In this document: in pieces, positions 31,139-39,484 of the stretch
Layout: every line of letters begins with the position of its first letter
Numbering within the stretch: position 1 is the first letter of the stretch
Assembly: GCA_016210055.1 (NCBI GenBank)
Contig: JACQUZ010000173.1
Span: 1-47,110 of the forward strand
Origin: Deltaproteobacteria bacterium
GTDB taxonomy: Bacteria; Myxococcota_A; Polyangia; Haliangiales; SHYZ01
DNA: 47,110 bases
Direction of reading: 5' to 3'
Position numbers and translations under genes: made by a program
The notes under the pieces: generated by a model
The model's database searches: none
What the model was told of the DNA's origin: nothing
Seen by the model: only the letters and a program-made list of their open reading frames with translations

Positions 31139-34100
31139 ATGAGTAAGGATGAATCGTCTCGCAGCCTCTCGCCCGCGTTACTACGCGCAATGGGCAAGGC
31201 GGCCAGTCTGGCCGAACGGTCTCACAGCGACCATTTCGAACCGGAAAAGACCTCCCCAGACTTGGTTCTTGAGCGAAAAGGACGCTGGATCGCGTCGGTC
31301 AGCCGGGGCGACGAGCGGCGGTTTCGAGAGATCCTTATCGCCCGCGGGCTAGACCCCGATCGCGTCCACGACTATTTGCGCGACGTGCGGATCGTAGATC
31401 CCAAGCGCCTCCCTTCGTGGGCCGAAGGCTTTGTGGAGCTGCTCTCCCAGGCCGATTTCCTCGCCCTGGGAGAGCAGCCTGTTTTGCCTCCCGTCGACGT
31501 CCGGCTGCCGCCTTTGTACCCGGTGTTCACGCGATTCGCCGACGCTGCGGCACGGATGCTCGACCCACTCCTTTTATCTTGCGGGGTGTCGTTCGCGACC
31601 GAGGCCCGGCAGGATGTGGTGCACTTCTTGGTCACTCGCTGGATCGCGGCTTGCGAATCGGGCCTTTGGTTCGAAGGCCGGATGCAGCGGGAGCTGGGAC
31701 GCGGCGACGAAGCTCCTCTTGTGGCTTCGCCCAACGACCACTTTAGGATTCACCTCGACACAGTGGACGATTGGACGAACTTCTGCGAGCGCTACCCGGT
31801 CCTCCTTCGTGTCATTGGCACGCTCTACGTAAAATGGAAAGAGGTGCTGGCGGAGATGTTCGCCCGGCTCACAAGCGACTTGCCGAGCCTAAGAAAATGG
31901 GATGACCAACCGCTCGAAAAAGTCTCTCGGTGTCGCCTCGGCGCGGGGGACAGCCACGCGGGTGGGAGAACCGTGGCGATCCTCACCTTTGAGAACGGCC
32001 ACCGGCTCGTCTATAAACCGCGCGACGTGCGGCCGGAGGCGCTGCTCAATCGCTATTTGGAAGTGACCAACCCCTGGACTTCCGAGCCACCGCTCTCCAC
32101 GTATCGAGTGCTCGTGCGAGATGGGTATGGTTGGGTAGAGTACGTAGAGCCCAACGCCACGCTCACCCAGAGCTCGGCGTCATCGTTCTACAAGCGGGTG
32201 GGCCGGTTGGTCCGCCTGCTGCAGCTCTTGGGAGCGCACGATCTCCATTGGGAGAACGTGGTGATAAGCCAGGAAAACCTGGTCGTGCTCGACGTCGAGG
32301 CCATGCTGGCCACTCCCGTGGTGGATCGGAGGCCAGCGCCTCAGACGAACGCCATGGAGCGGTTGCGCAACTCGCCGCTGTCCGTGGGAATCCTGCCCCC
32401 CAGCTGGGCCGTTGGCCCCTATGGCAGGCGGCCGGCCGAGTTGAGCCCGCTCTCGGGCGGAGGCATGTTCCCGTCCGTCGGGAGAGAATTGATCATGGAG
32501 CTTGGCAAGACCGGGATGCCCCGCGCGGTCGGGAGCTACCGAACCTATCATTTTGAGCCCAGGCAGCCCCAGGCGGACGGGCGGTTTCACAGCGCCGCCG
32601 AATACGCAGCGGATATCGTGGCCGGATATCGAGCCATGAACCAACTCATTGTCGAGCACCACCCAGAGCTTCGGTGCGCTTTCAACGTTGCGGATATGGC
32701 GGTGCGGTTTGTGCCACGCAATACCGCCTTCTATGCCCGCTTTCTCAATGAGAGCCTCTTGCCGAGGTGCTTGCAGAGCGGTGCCGATCGGGACATCCAG
32801 CTGCAGCAGCTTTTTCGCGCCTGTCACGAGGGGGCGGACGAGCCCGCCCGGCTCATCGAATCCGAGGTCAGGTCGCTATGGGAGCTCGACATTCCCTATT
32901 TCATGACCACGGTCGACCGGGACTCGGTGCTGCTGGACGACGGTACGGAGCTTGGCCACTACTTCGACGAAACCGGGCTCTCCGCCCTCGAGAGACGCTG
33001 GGCCGGATTTGACCCACCGCAACTGGCCGAGCAGATCGACATGATTCAGAGCGGCCTATACACCTCCCAACCGAGCGAGGGTACGAGGGGTGATTCGCAG
33101 CGTCTTGAACCCCGAGGCCGAGGCGTGCCTCTTAGCCGATCACTGGGAGCGGACCGAATCGCCTGTGCGCAAGCCGTAGGAGACCTGATACTCTCCGAGC
33201 GGTTTACCGACGGGAATCGCCCCTCCTTTCTGGGAATCCACTATCTTCCTGTGTATGACGTGAGTGAACTCAGCGTACTGCGGTCGGACCTTCTGTCTGG
33301 TGTTGGGGGCCTAGCGGTGGTGTTGGCCGAGTTGTTCGAGCATACCGGTGAGCGGCGTTTCGGGGAGAGCGCGGACCAGCTGGCGCAGGGGTTACGGCTG
33401 GACTTTGAAGGCCAACTCCGTGCGCTCGAAGAATACCGCCATCGCGGACCAGATCCGTCGGGCAAGAAGTTTTTCGCGGGTGGAATGATGGGTCTCGGCT
33501 CGCTCATCTATGGTCTGAAACGCGCTGGACGAACCGACGACATCGAAGAAGTCATGAGCCGGTGGTGCTCCGAAGACGACGATCACCTGGCCCTGCTCAT
33601 CAGCGTATCGCCCCACGACGTGGTGAGCGGCGTAGCGGGGCTGCTTTTGGCGTTACTCAGCCGGCCCGCGACCCTTGGCTGCCTCGCCCTGGCCAAGCGA
33701 CTGGGCGATTGGCTGGGCAAGGAGCCCCTGCTCGCGGGCGGGGAGACCCTCTACCCGCCTGAGGCACCACTCTTGCGCTGTGTTCCCGACAGCGCTACCG
33801 GGGTGGCATTCGCCCTGTTCAAGCTGGGATCACTCACTGATCCGGCCCTTTATCGGTCGGCCGATCTTCGCGCTGCCTTAACGGAAGCTCGACCGACTCC
33901 CGGCAACTTATTGGCGAGGCTCTGCGCCATGTCGTGGTCCGAGGATCGGACGGTCGTTGACGAAACCGCGCGTGCGTTGGCCGGGCTCGACCAAGCGGCC
34001 TCCACCTTGGAGCTGCTCGACGGGTTCGAACTAGCGTTCGTCGCTTGGCACGCCAGTGGTGATTCGGCCTTCCACGACTCGGCGGCCAACGTAGCCGGTG

Positions 34101-34261
34101 AGCTCGTGGCTCGCTACCTGGAACGGGGAACGTGGTTCGCCCAGGATGAGGGCGCCGACCGGCATCGGCTGTCGGCGATTACCGGCGTGGCCGCGATCGC
34201 CCATGCCTTGCTCCGGCTCGAATTCCCCCGTCACTCTCTCTGCCTCCGGCTTCTAGAGTAA
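31139..34261 (+). CDS. lanM2: LanM-like protein 2: intact dehydratase, degenerate cyclase
   Basis: 1040 residues, 15 bp after lanM1 (GGAG ribosome site), so one transcript. The dehydratase domain keeps every catalytic residue at CylM spacing: D271 and H273 (GAGDSHAGG), K293 (LVYKPRD, 22 residues after D271), D368/H370/N373 (GAHDLHWENV), D385 (VVLDVEAML) and R523/T529 (VRFVPRNT). The C-terminal LanC part has the helical toroid pattern (SGVGGLAVVLAELFEH, GGMMGLGSLIYGLKRAG) but lacks zinc ligands: the HGxxG His is D884, the CCG pair reads L959-L960, and the WCxG Cys is absent. Expected to phosphorylate and eliminate Ser/Thr, leaving ring closure to lanM1's product. Confidence 0.88.
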   Translation: MSKDESSRSLSPALLRAMGKAASLAERSHSDHFEPEKTSPDLVLERKGRWIASVSRGDERRFREILIARGLDPDRVHDYLRDVRIVDPKRLPSWAEGFVELLSQADFLALGEQPVLPPVDVRLPPLYPVFTRFADAAARMLDPLLLSCGVSFATEARQDVVHFLVTRWIAACESGLWFEGRMQRELGRGDEAPLVASPNDHFRIHLDTVDDWTNFCERYPVLLRVIGTLYVKWKEVLAEMFARLTSDLPSLRKWDDQPLEKVSRCRLGAGDSHAGGRTVAILTFENGHRLVYKPRDVRPEALLNRYLEVTNPWTSEPPLSTYRVLVRDGYGWVEYVEPNATLTQSSASSFYKRVGRLVRLLQLLGAHDLHWENVVISQENLVVLDVEAMLATPVVDRRPAPQTNAMERLRNSPLSVGILPPSWAVGPYGRRPAELSPLSGGGMFPSVGRELIMELGKTGMPRAVGSYRTYHFEPRQPQADGRFHSAAEYAADIVAGYRAMNQLIVEHHPELRCAFNVADMAVRFVPRNTAFYARFLNESLLPRCLQSGADRDIQLQQLFRACHEGADEPARLIESEVRSLWELDIPYFMTTVDRDSVLLDDGTELGHYFDETGLSALERRWAGFDPPQLAEQIDMIQSGLYTSQPSEGTRGDSQRLEPRGRGVPLSRSLGADRIACAQAVGDLILSERFTDGNRPSFLGIHYLPVYDVSELSVLRSDLLSGVGGLAVVLAELFEHTGERRFGESADQLAQGLRLDFEGQLRALEEYRHRGPDPSGKKFFAGGMMGLGSLIYGLKRAGRTDDIEEVMSRWCSEDDDHLALLISVSPHDVVSGVAGLLLALLSRPATLGCLALAKRLGDWLGKEPLLAGGETLYPPEAPLLRCVPDSATGVAFALFKLGSLTDPALYRSADLRAALTEARPTPGNLLARLCAMSWSEDRTVVDETARALAGLDQAASTLELLDGFELAFVAWHASGDSAFHDSAANVAGELVARYLERGTWFAQDEGADRHRLSAITGVAAIAHALLRLEFPRHSLCLRLLE

Positions 34262-34475
34262 CCTCCCTGTGTCCGTGTGGGCCGCCGCTCGCGCTTCTTG
34301 GCTTCGGGCGGTATCGCCGAAGGAGGACGTTTCTCCTCAGCACGGCGGTGTGGTCAGTGCTCGTGGTCACGAGATGCTGTCCGTCCGTCGATAAGCGAAA
34401 TGACCCTGGTTTCGGGGCCTCATCTGCTAGCCGATTCGTGCTCGAATCAAGGCTGCGGGTCGATCGGTGCCGACC

Positions 34476-34775
34476 GTTCGTGAGCGGGGATACCTGGTTT
34501 GCCACCGCATCCGGGACGAGCACGTGGAAATGGACGTTTGAAAAGAGATTCCCCCCAAAGCGTTGCTGGAAGCTCACGGCGGCTACCCATGGCTTGGCGA
34601 TCCCCTTCTTCCGGGCCATTCGCTGCTGCCACGTGAACACCATCCGACAGAACAGCTGCCCGACTCGACGCACCATGGGTGGGTCCCTCGCCAGCCGGGC
34701 ACGGACCCACTTGGGGAACGACAAGACCCACTGTCGGTAGCGCGCCTTGACCAGAACTCGATCGAAAGGGTGCAT
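34476..34775 (-). pseudogene. fragment of an IS91-family transposase
   Basis: From ATG 34775 the frame reads RYRQWVLSFPKWVRARLARD, then FTWQQRMARKKG, AAVSFQQRFGGNL and NVHFHVLVPDAV, the central part of IS91/IS801-type HUH transposases with the HFH metal motif. The N-terminal zinc-binding part and the catalytic Tyr end are absent, so it is a remnant. It lies between lanM2 and the tmRNA gene, inside the att-like repeats. Confidence 0.7.
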
Positions 34776-34787
34776 TGTGATGCAGGT

Positions 34788-35151
34788 TGGTGGAGGCGCC
34801 GGGAGTCGAACCCGGGTCCGAAAGCAATTCACAGCAGAGCATCCTACGCGTGTAGTCGATGGTTTGGATCGCTGCCCAGAGCGACCACCGACAGCCTTCC
34901 TGGACAGCTAGCCGATCCTTTTTCTCGGCCCTGCACCGATCAGCGTTGTGCAACGCCCAGCCTGATTCTTTGTCAGGCCTCCACAGCTGCAGGCGGAAAC
35001 CGTGGAGACCCGTCGCTTGGTAGTTTTAGCTACGCAGCGAGAGCAACGGCGTTATCGTTCGCCTTTGCATGGTTGCCCGTTTTTACGTGGCCGCGGGCGC
35101 CACGACGCGCAGCTCTACCTTCCTTGCCCCCGTCGAGACCGTTTCGCCCCC
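34788..35151 (-). ncRNA. ssrA: transfer-messenger RNA (tmRNA)
   Basis: Encoded on the minus strand. The 5' end GGGGGCG at 35151 pairs with the 3' acceptor CGCCTCC, which is followed by ACCA at 34788; the T-arm reads GGGTTCGACTCCCGG. The tag reading frame ends at 35030 with TAG and encodes ANDNAVALAA (from 35062), or AKANDNAVALAA if resumed at the GCA at 35068. tmRNA rescues stalled ribosomes and tags the unfinished protein for degradation. Its 3' end is repeated at 27210, so it is also the integration target of the neighbouring element. The RNA still looks intact. Confidence 0.93.
34790..34810 (-). repeat. att-like repeat within the tmRNA 3' end
   Basis: The T-arm and acceptor part of ssrA, identical to 27210-27230 and nearly identical to 25940-25960 (inverted). 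It is the likely attachment site of the element that carries the lanthipeptide genes. Confidence 0.75.
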
Positions 35152-35171
35152 ATGTCAAAGAACAGTGCGTA

Positions 35172-35199
35172 ATTATGCTTCGGGCCTGCGACACGTCAA
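35172..35199 (-). promoter_or_regulatory. sigma-70 promoter of ssrA
   Basis: On the minus strand TTGACG (35199-35194), 16-bp spacer, CATAAT (35177-35172). The tmRNA 5' end at 35151 is 20 bp after the -10 box, leaving a short leader to be processed off. Confidence 0.75.
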
Positions 35200-35220
35200 G
35201 CCGCGCCGTCAACATTGCAC

Positions 35221-35659
35221 CTAATCACGAATTGGCGGATCGGGACGTAACAGGCTCTCTGCCCAGTCGCGATTCAGCTCATGAGCCCGCTTGGCCAGGG
35301 CTGTGGCCTCGAGGTAGCGTCCATCCTCAGCGAGCTTCAGGTCCCCCTTCATCCGATAGGCTATACCCAGGTGAAACCACGCAGATGCGTTGTCCCAGGC
35401 GGACTCGAGGTCTACCGTCAATAGCTCGATCGCGGCTTCGGCTTCGCCGCGCGATACGTGGATTTCGGCCAAGGCGGCCCAACGCGAAGCAGACCTCCGG
35501 ACGTTCTGGTGCCAAGCGATGAGCCTGAGCGAAGTAGCGCTCTGCCTGCATGAGACGTCCCTCAGCGAGACACTGGAGGCCCCTGGCCAGATCGACGCGC
35601 CAAGGTTCGCCCAGCGACGCGCCCTTGTCGCCAGCGCTCTTCGTTCCGCGCGAGGGCAT
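35221..35659 (-). pseudogene. frameshifted small TPR protein
   Basis: The first frame, starting at 35659, reads MPSRGTKSAGDKGASLGEPW and continues through LQCLAEGRLMQAERYFAQAH, then LAPERPEVCFALGR, a TPR unit. The second frame carries on from about 35478 with ALAEIHVSRGEAEAAIELLT, then SAWFHLGIAYRMKGDLKLAE and AHELNRDWAESLL. One base must be gained or lost near 35475-35490 to join them into about 145 residues. This may be a real mutation or a sequencing error. It lies 21 bp beyond the ssrA promoter. Confidence 0.6.
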
Positions 35660-35761
35660 TAGATGCTCGTGGCACGCTAGCAGTCACATTTTTGAGCGGT
35701 CAATAGCCGACCTGCTCATTCATGTTGATCTGCCTTTTCTCCTCGCTAAACTCGCGTTCGC

Positions 35762-37006
35762 ATGCTGATCGTCCAAAAGTATGGTGGCACGTCGGTCGGC
35801 ACCATTGCGCGTATCAAGCGCGTCGCGAAACGGTGCCTCGAAACGCAGCGCCAAGGCCACCAGGTGGCGGTGGTTGTCTCCGCGATGGCCGGTGAGACCA
35901 ACCGCCTCCTAGGCCTCGCCCGCAAGATCCATGACGATCCCAACGATCGCGAGGTCGACGTCATCGTGGCGACGGGCGAGCAGGTGTCGGTGGGGCTCGT
36001 GGCGCTCGCGATTCGCAAGCTCGGGGGGCAGGCCATGTCATTCCTGGGGCACCAGGTCAAGGTGACGACGGACAGCGCCTTTGCAAGAGCGCGCATCCTT
36101 TCGATAGACGCCGAGCGGGTCCACGCGGCGTTCCGCGACGGAAAGATCGCGGTCATCGCCGGATTTCAAGGGATCGACGAAGCCGGCAACATCACCACGC
36201 TCGGACGCGGCGGGTCTGACACCACTGGGGTCGCCATCGCCGCAGCGCTCAAGGCGGATGCGTGCGAGATCTACACGGACGTGGATGGGGTCTACACCAC
36301 GGATCCGAACATCTGCCCGCTGGCACGCAAGATCGAGCGAGTAAGCTACGAGGAAATGCTCGAGCTCGCCTCTCTCGGCGCCAAGGTCCTGCAGATCAGG
36401 AGCGTGGAACTGGGGATGAAGTACGGCGTCCCCATTCATGTCCGTTCGAGCTTCAACCACAACCCCGGCACCTGGGTGGTGCCAGAGGAAAAAGCAATGG
36501 AGCACGTTGTCGTCGCGGGTGTGAGCGTCAATCGAGACGAGGCCAAGATCACCGTGCTGGGGGTTCCCGATCAGCCGGGCGTGGCGGCGCGAATCTTCGC
36601 CCCCCTTTCCGAGGCCAATATCGTCGTGGACATGATTATTCAGAACGTCTCCGCCGAGGGACGGACCGATCTCACGTTCACGGTGCCCAAGGGAGACCTC
36701 AAGCGAGCCATCGAGTTTCTCAAGACGCGATGTGGCGACCTCTGTGACGGCGGACGACGGGTCGTCGCTAACGACGCGATTGCTAAGGTGTCGGTGGTCG
36801 GAGTGGGCATGCGGTCGCACGCTGGCGTGGCGCAGAGGATGTTCGACCTTCTTGCCAAGGAAGGAATCAACATTCTCATGATCAGCACGTCGGAAATCCG
36901 TATTTCCGTGGCGGTCGAGGCAAAATACGCCGAGCTCGCGGTACGCGTGCTGCATGATGGGTTTGGCCTCGACAAGCCGCCCGAGGCTCGCGTCTCAGTC
37001 GGGTAG
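35762..37006 (+). CDS. lysC: aspartate kinase
   Basis: 414 residues. Kinase part: LIVQKYGGTSVGTIARIKRV at the N-terminus, VVVSAMAGETNRL near 40, and TLGRGGSDTTGVAIAAALKA near 145-165, with YTDVDGVYTTDPN after it. Two ACT domains follow (about 265-410): VSVNRDEAKITVLGVPDQPG and VSVVGVGMRSHAGVAQRMF. It phosphorylates aspartate, the first step toward lysine, threonine, methionine and diaminopimelate; the ACT domains would give feedback inhibition by Lys and/or Thr. It stands alone, facing the tmRNA region. Confidence 0.95.
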   Translation: MLIVQKYGGTSVGTIARIKRVAKRCLETQRQGHQVAVVVSAMAGETNRLLGLARKIHDDPNDREVDVIVATGEQVSVGLVALAIRKLGGQAMSFLGHQVKVTTDSAFARARILSIDAERVHAAFRDGKIAVIAGFQGIDEAGNITTLGRGGSDTTGVAIAAALKADACEIYTDVDGVYTTDPNICPLARKIERVSYEEMLELASLGAKVLQIRSVELGMKYGVPIHVRSSFNHNPGTWVVPEEKAMEHVVVAGVSVNRDEAKITVLGVPDQPGVAARIFAPLSEANIVVDMIIQNVSAEGRTDLTFTVPKGDLKRAIEFLKTRCGDLCDGGRRVVANDAIAKVSVVGVGMRSHAGVAQRMFDLLAKEGINILMISTSEIRISVAVEAKYAELAVRVLHDGFGLDKPPEARVSVG

Positions 37007-37011
37007 CCGCG

Positions 37012-37722
37012 CTAGCTCGTGGGTTCGGGACGGGGCCGAATCTGTGTCGAAGCCGGCGGATCGTCGTCGAGGTGGGGCAGTAGAAGCGCCAGCTCGCGCG
37101 TGACCGTGCGAGCGCGGTAGCGGACGAAATCCAAGGAGTAGGGCCGCTCGAAGAACACGACCAGGTACCCGTCAAACCCAAAGGACCGGGCGTAGACATC
37201 TTCGCCGTGCACCTCTGCGTGCGACGTCTTGCCGCGCTTGCGCGCCGCTTCTGCGTCGACGCGCTTGCGCAGGAATGGGAGCCGCTCCCGGCGGATTTCG
37301 TCGAGGTTGCCACTCCAGGATAGGACTTGCGAGCCACGAAGGACCACCGCACAGGCCGCTCCGTGAACGTGGACGAACGCCTCTAGATACCTGGAAATCC
37401 GACGGAGGATGGCCGTGCGGCCGCGTGGGAGGCGCCCGAGAACCTGAAATCCGGCCAGCGATTCTGGATTCCACCGACGGACACAGGAGCGAAGCTCGCG
37501 CGCCGCGCGTTCGATGGCGCCTTTGAGGTCCTCCACGGCGCTCGGGTCAATGAGAACCACGAGCTCCGTTCCGCCACCCAGGGGCATTCGTTCCTTGGAT
37601 CGCCCCTGCGCGTCTTCTTCGCTGAACGGGTCTTCGCCGGCATCCGCCAGGCCTGCGGCGAACGCTCCTCGTTCCCGCACGAGCTCCCGGAGGATATCGT
37701 CTATCTCATCTTCAAAACCCAC
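37012..37722 (-). CDS. hypothetical protein, possibly roadblock-like
   Basis: 236 residues from the GTG at 37722, chosen because it starts the conserved-looking GFEDEIDDILRELVRERG; an in-frame ATG at 37776 would add 18 residues without family character. The middle (about 60-150) is helical and Arg-rich; the second half has GAACAVVLRGSQVLSWSGNL and YLVVFFERPYSLDFVRYRAR, which resemble the strand pattern of roadblock/LC7 or profilin-like sensors, but I do not recognise a family. It converges with lysC with a 5-bp gap. Ordinary codon usage supports a real gene. Confidence 0.55.
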   Translation of the reverse strand: MGFEDEIDDILRELVRERGAFAAGLADAGEDPFSEEDAQGRSKERMPLGGGTELVVLIDPSAVEDLKGAIERAARELRSCVRRWNPESLAGFQVLGRLPRGRTAILRRISRYLEAFVHVHGAACAVVLRGSQVLSWSGNLDEIRRERLPFLRKRVDAEAARKRGKTSHAEVHGEDVYARSFGFDGYLVVFFERPYSLDFVRYRARTVTRELALLLPHLDDDPPASTQIRPRPEPTS

Positions 37723-37779
37723 GCCGAAAGCGTAGCAGAGCCAAGCAACTTTCGCTAAGGCGCTGCCGATAACCATTGC

Positions 37780-38190
37780 ATGAGTTTCGACTCGCGCCCC
37801 ATGGCGGCGGCCACCGCGACTCTGTTCCTAGCTCTGGTGGTAACCCTCATGGCTGCGGCAAGCCGTGGCGCCATGGGGCACGACCAGGGCGGTCCAAGGC
37901 CGGACCGCTCTCGCCCTGGCGTGGGGGGGCGCCCTGGGATTGACTTGCTTTTCGACGGAACCCTCGACCTGAACTGCGCGACACCTTCGGATCTCGCCGC
38001 GCTTCCAGGCATTGGGGCCGTGCGTGCGTCTGAACTGGTAAAGCTGCGAGCGGTTCGTGGTGGGCGTCTTTCGAGCCTGGACGACATCCTTGCGGTGCGT
38101 GGCATTGGGCGGAAGACCTTGTCACGGCTGCGGCCCTATCTTCGCCTGACGACCGGGGCCAACTGCCCCCGGGAGGGGCCGCGCCCATGA
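37780..38190 (+). CDS. ComEA-like helix-hairpin-helix DNA-binding protein
   Basis: 136 residues. A hydrophobic N-terminal segment (about 9-27) would anchor or export it; residues 65-125 form two helix-hairpin-helix motifs: LDLNCATPSDLAALPGIGAV and GRLSSLDDILAVRGIGRKTL. This is the usual DNA-binding part of ComEA, the periplasmic receptor for DNA uptake. Its stop overlaps the start of the next gene (ATGA). Confidence 0.85.
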   Translation: MSFDSRPMAAATATLFLALVVTLMAAASRGAMGHDQGGPRPDRSRPGVGGRPGIDLLFDGTLDLNCATPSDLAALPGIGAVRASELVKLRAVRGGRLSSLDDILAVRGIGRKTLSRLRPYLRLTTGANCPREGPRP

Positions 38191-38726
38191 CCAGAGGGTG
38201 GTTGTGGCCACTTGCCGTGTGCCTAGCCGTGTGCCTGACCGGCGCGTGTCACAAGTCGCCGCCCCGTGGCCGCCTGATGGGGTCGCTCTATCGTCGAGGC
38301 GAGGTGAACTTTCACGTGGGGGTACCAGGCCCATCGTGGAAACGCATCGAGGCACGCGGAGGAGACCTGGCCTGGTTCGAGCCCAGAGCAACGGCGATCA
38401 TGAGTGTCACCGCCACCTGCCACGGTCACAAGGATCCTCCCCTGGAGGTACTGCGCAGCGATCTGCTCTTGGGCACGCGGGATCGGCGCTACCTCCTCGA
38501 GGAGCGGATTGTCCTCGATTCCAGGGATGCCCTCCACTCCGTGGTCATGGTCACGCTTGATGGAGTGCCGATGGTCTACGACTTGTACGTCCTCAAGAAA
38601 GACGGGTGTGTTTATGACCTGTCGCTGGTCTCGCCTCCGGAGTCATACGATCTGGTCGCCGACGAGTTCCAGCATTTCGTGGGCGATTTCCACGCGGGGG
38701 GATCGTGGGCAAGCTCAGCCGACTAG
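38187..38726 (+). CDS. lipoprotein of unknown function, upstream of the mla-like genes
   Basis: 179 residues with a lipobox (CLTGAC, Cys21). The body is a mixed alpha/beta domain with GVPGPSWKRIEARGGDLAWF and VYDLYVLKKDGCVYDLSLVS; such lipoproteins near MCE operons often take part in lipid handling, but I do not recognise the family. It overlaps the upstream comEA-like gene by 4 bp and the following MlaE gene by 22 bp, so it belongs to the operon. Confidence 0.65.
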   Translation: MTRGWLWPLAVCLAVCLTGACHKSPPRGRLMGSLYRRGEVNFHVGVPGPSWKRIEARGGDLAWFEPRATAIMSVTATCHGHKDPPLEVLRSDLLLGTRDRRYLLEERIVLDSRDALHSVVMVTLDGVPMVYDLYVLKKDGCVYDLSLVSPPESYDLVADEFQHFVGDFHAGGSWASSAD

Positions 38727-39484
38727 CCGCCGGTGCTCTCGTCCGCCTTGGTGAGGTCTCGCTTCTTGGCTTGCGAGCTTTTCGGGCGGCGCCGAAGCGT
38801 CCGCTGGAAATCCGCAGCTTTTTGCGCGAGGCCTACGATCAAGGATACCGGGCGTTGGGGCTCATGGTCCTCATGTCCGGATTCGCCGGTCTCGTGCTGT
38901 CGTTCCAGTTTGGCGAGAGCCTGGTCCGCTTTGGGGCCAGGCAGTACATCGGGCAGCTCACATCCCTCGCGCTCCTGCGCGAGATGATGCCCGTGCTCAC
39001 CGCACTGGTCTTGGGAGGTAGGATCGTTGCGGGTATCGCCGCGGAAGTCGGCTCCATGGCCGCCACCGAGCAAGTGGATGCGGTGCGCGCTCTCGGCGCG
39101 GATCCCGTAAAGAAGCTGGTGATGCCGCGGGTCTTGGCGGCGACAGTCACGCTCCCGGTTCTCACCGTTCTGGGAGACCTCATCGGAACGTTCGCCGGAA
39201 TGGTCGTGGCAAGGTTCGAGTTTGGGCTTCCGATGCGGTTCTACCTGACCGGAGTCCGCGAGTTCCTCCTGGTCTCGGACTTCACGAGCGGGCTTGCGAA
39301 GTCCGCTGTTTTTGGCCTCACGGGGTCCGTCATCGCTTGCGATGCGGGGCTTCGCTCGCAGGGCGGGACATACGGGGTCGGGCGTGCCACCACGAGTGCC
39401 GTGGTGGCCTCGTCGCTCGTGGTGATTGTCGCCGATTACCTCATGACCCGAATGTTTTTTCCAACGGAGGACATCGTCAGGTGA
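38705..39484 (+). CDS. mlaE: MlaE-family permease
   Basis: 259 residues from GTG 38705. The MlaE signature is visible: SLALLREMMPVLTALVLGGR near 85, then GIAAEVGSMAATEQVDAVRA and LGADPVKKLVMPRVLAATVT near 120-150, with about five membrane helices. MlaE is the membrane subunit of the MCE-type ABC transporter that moves phospholipids between inner and outer membrane. It overlaps the lipoprotein gene upstream and the MlaF gene downstream (GTGA). Confidence 0.9.
   Translation: MGKLSRLAAGALVRLGEVSLLGLRAFRAAPKRPLEIRSFLREAYDQGYRALGLMVLMSGFAGLVLSFQFGESLVRFGARQYIGQLTSLALLREMMPVLTALVLGGRIVAGIAAEVGSMAATEQVDAVRALGADPVKKLVMPRVLAATVTLPVLTVLGDLIGTFAGMVVARFEFGLPMRFYLTGVREFLLVSDFTSGLAKSAVFGLTGSVIACDAGLRSQGGTYGVGRATTSAVVASSLVVIVADYLMTRMFFPTEDIVR

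Noticed and set aside
35030..35215. 61-codon open frame on the minus strand ending in the tmRNA tag
   Set aside because: It covers the ssrA promoter and tmRNA 5' half. Only the last codons are translated, as the trans-translation tag.
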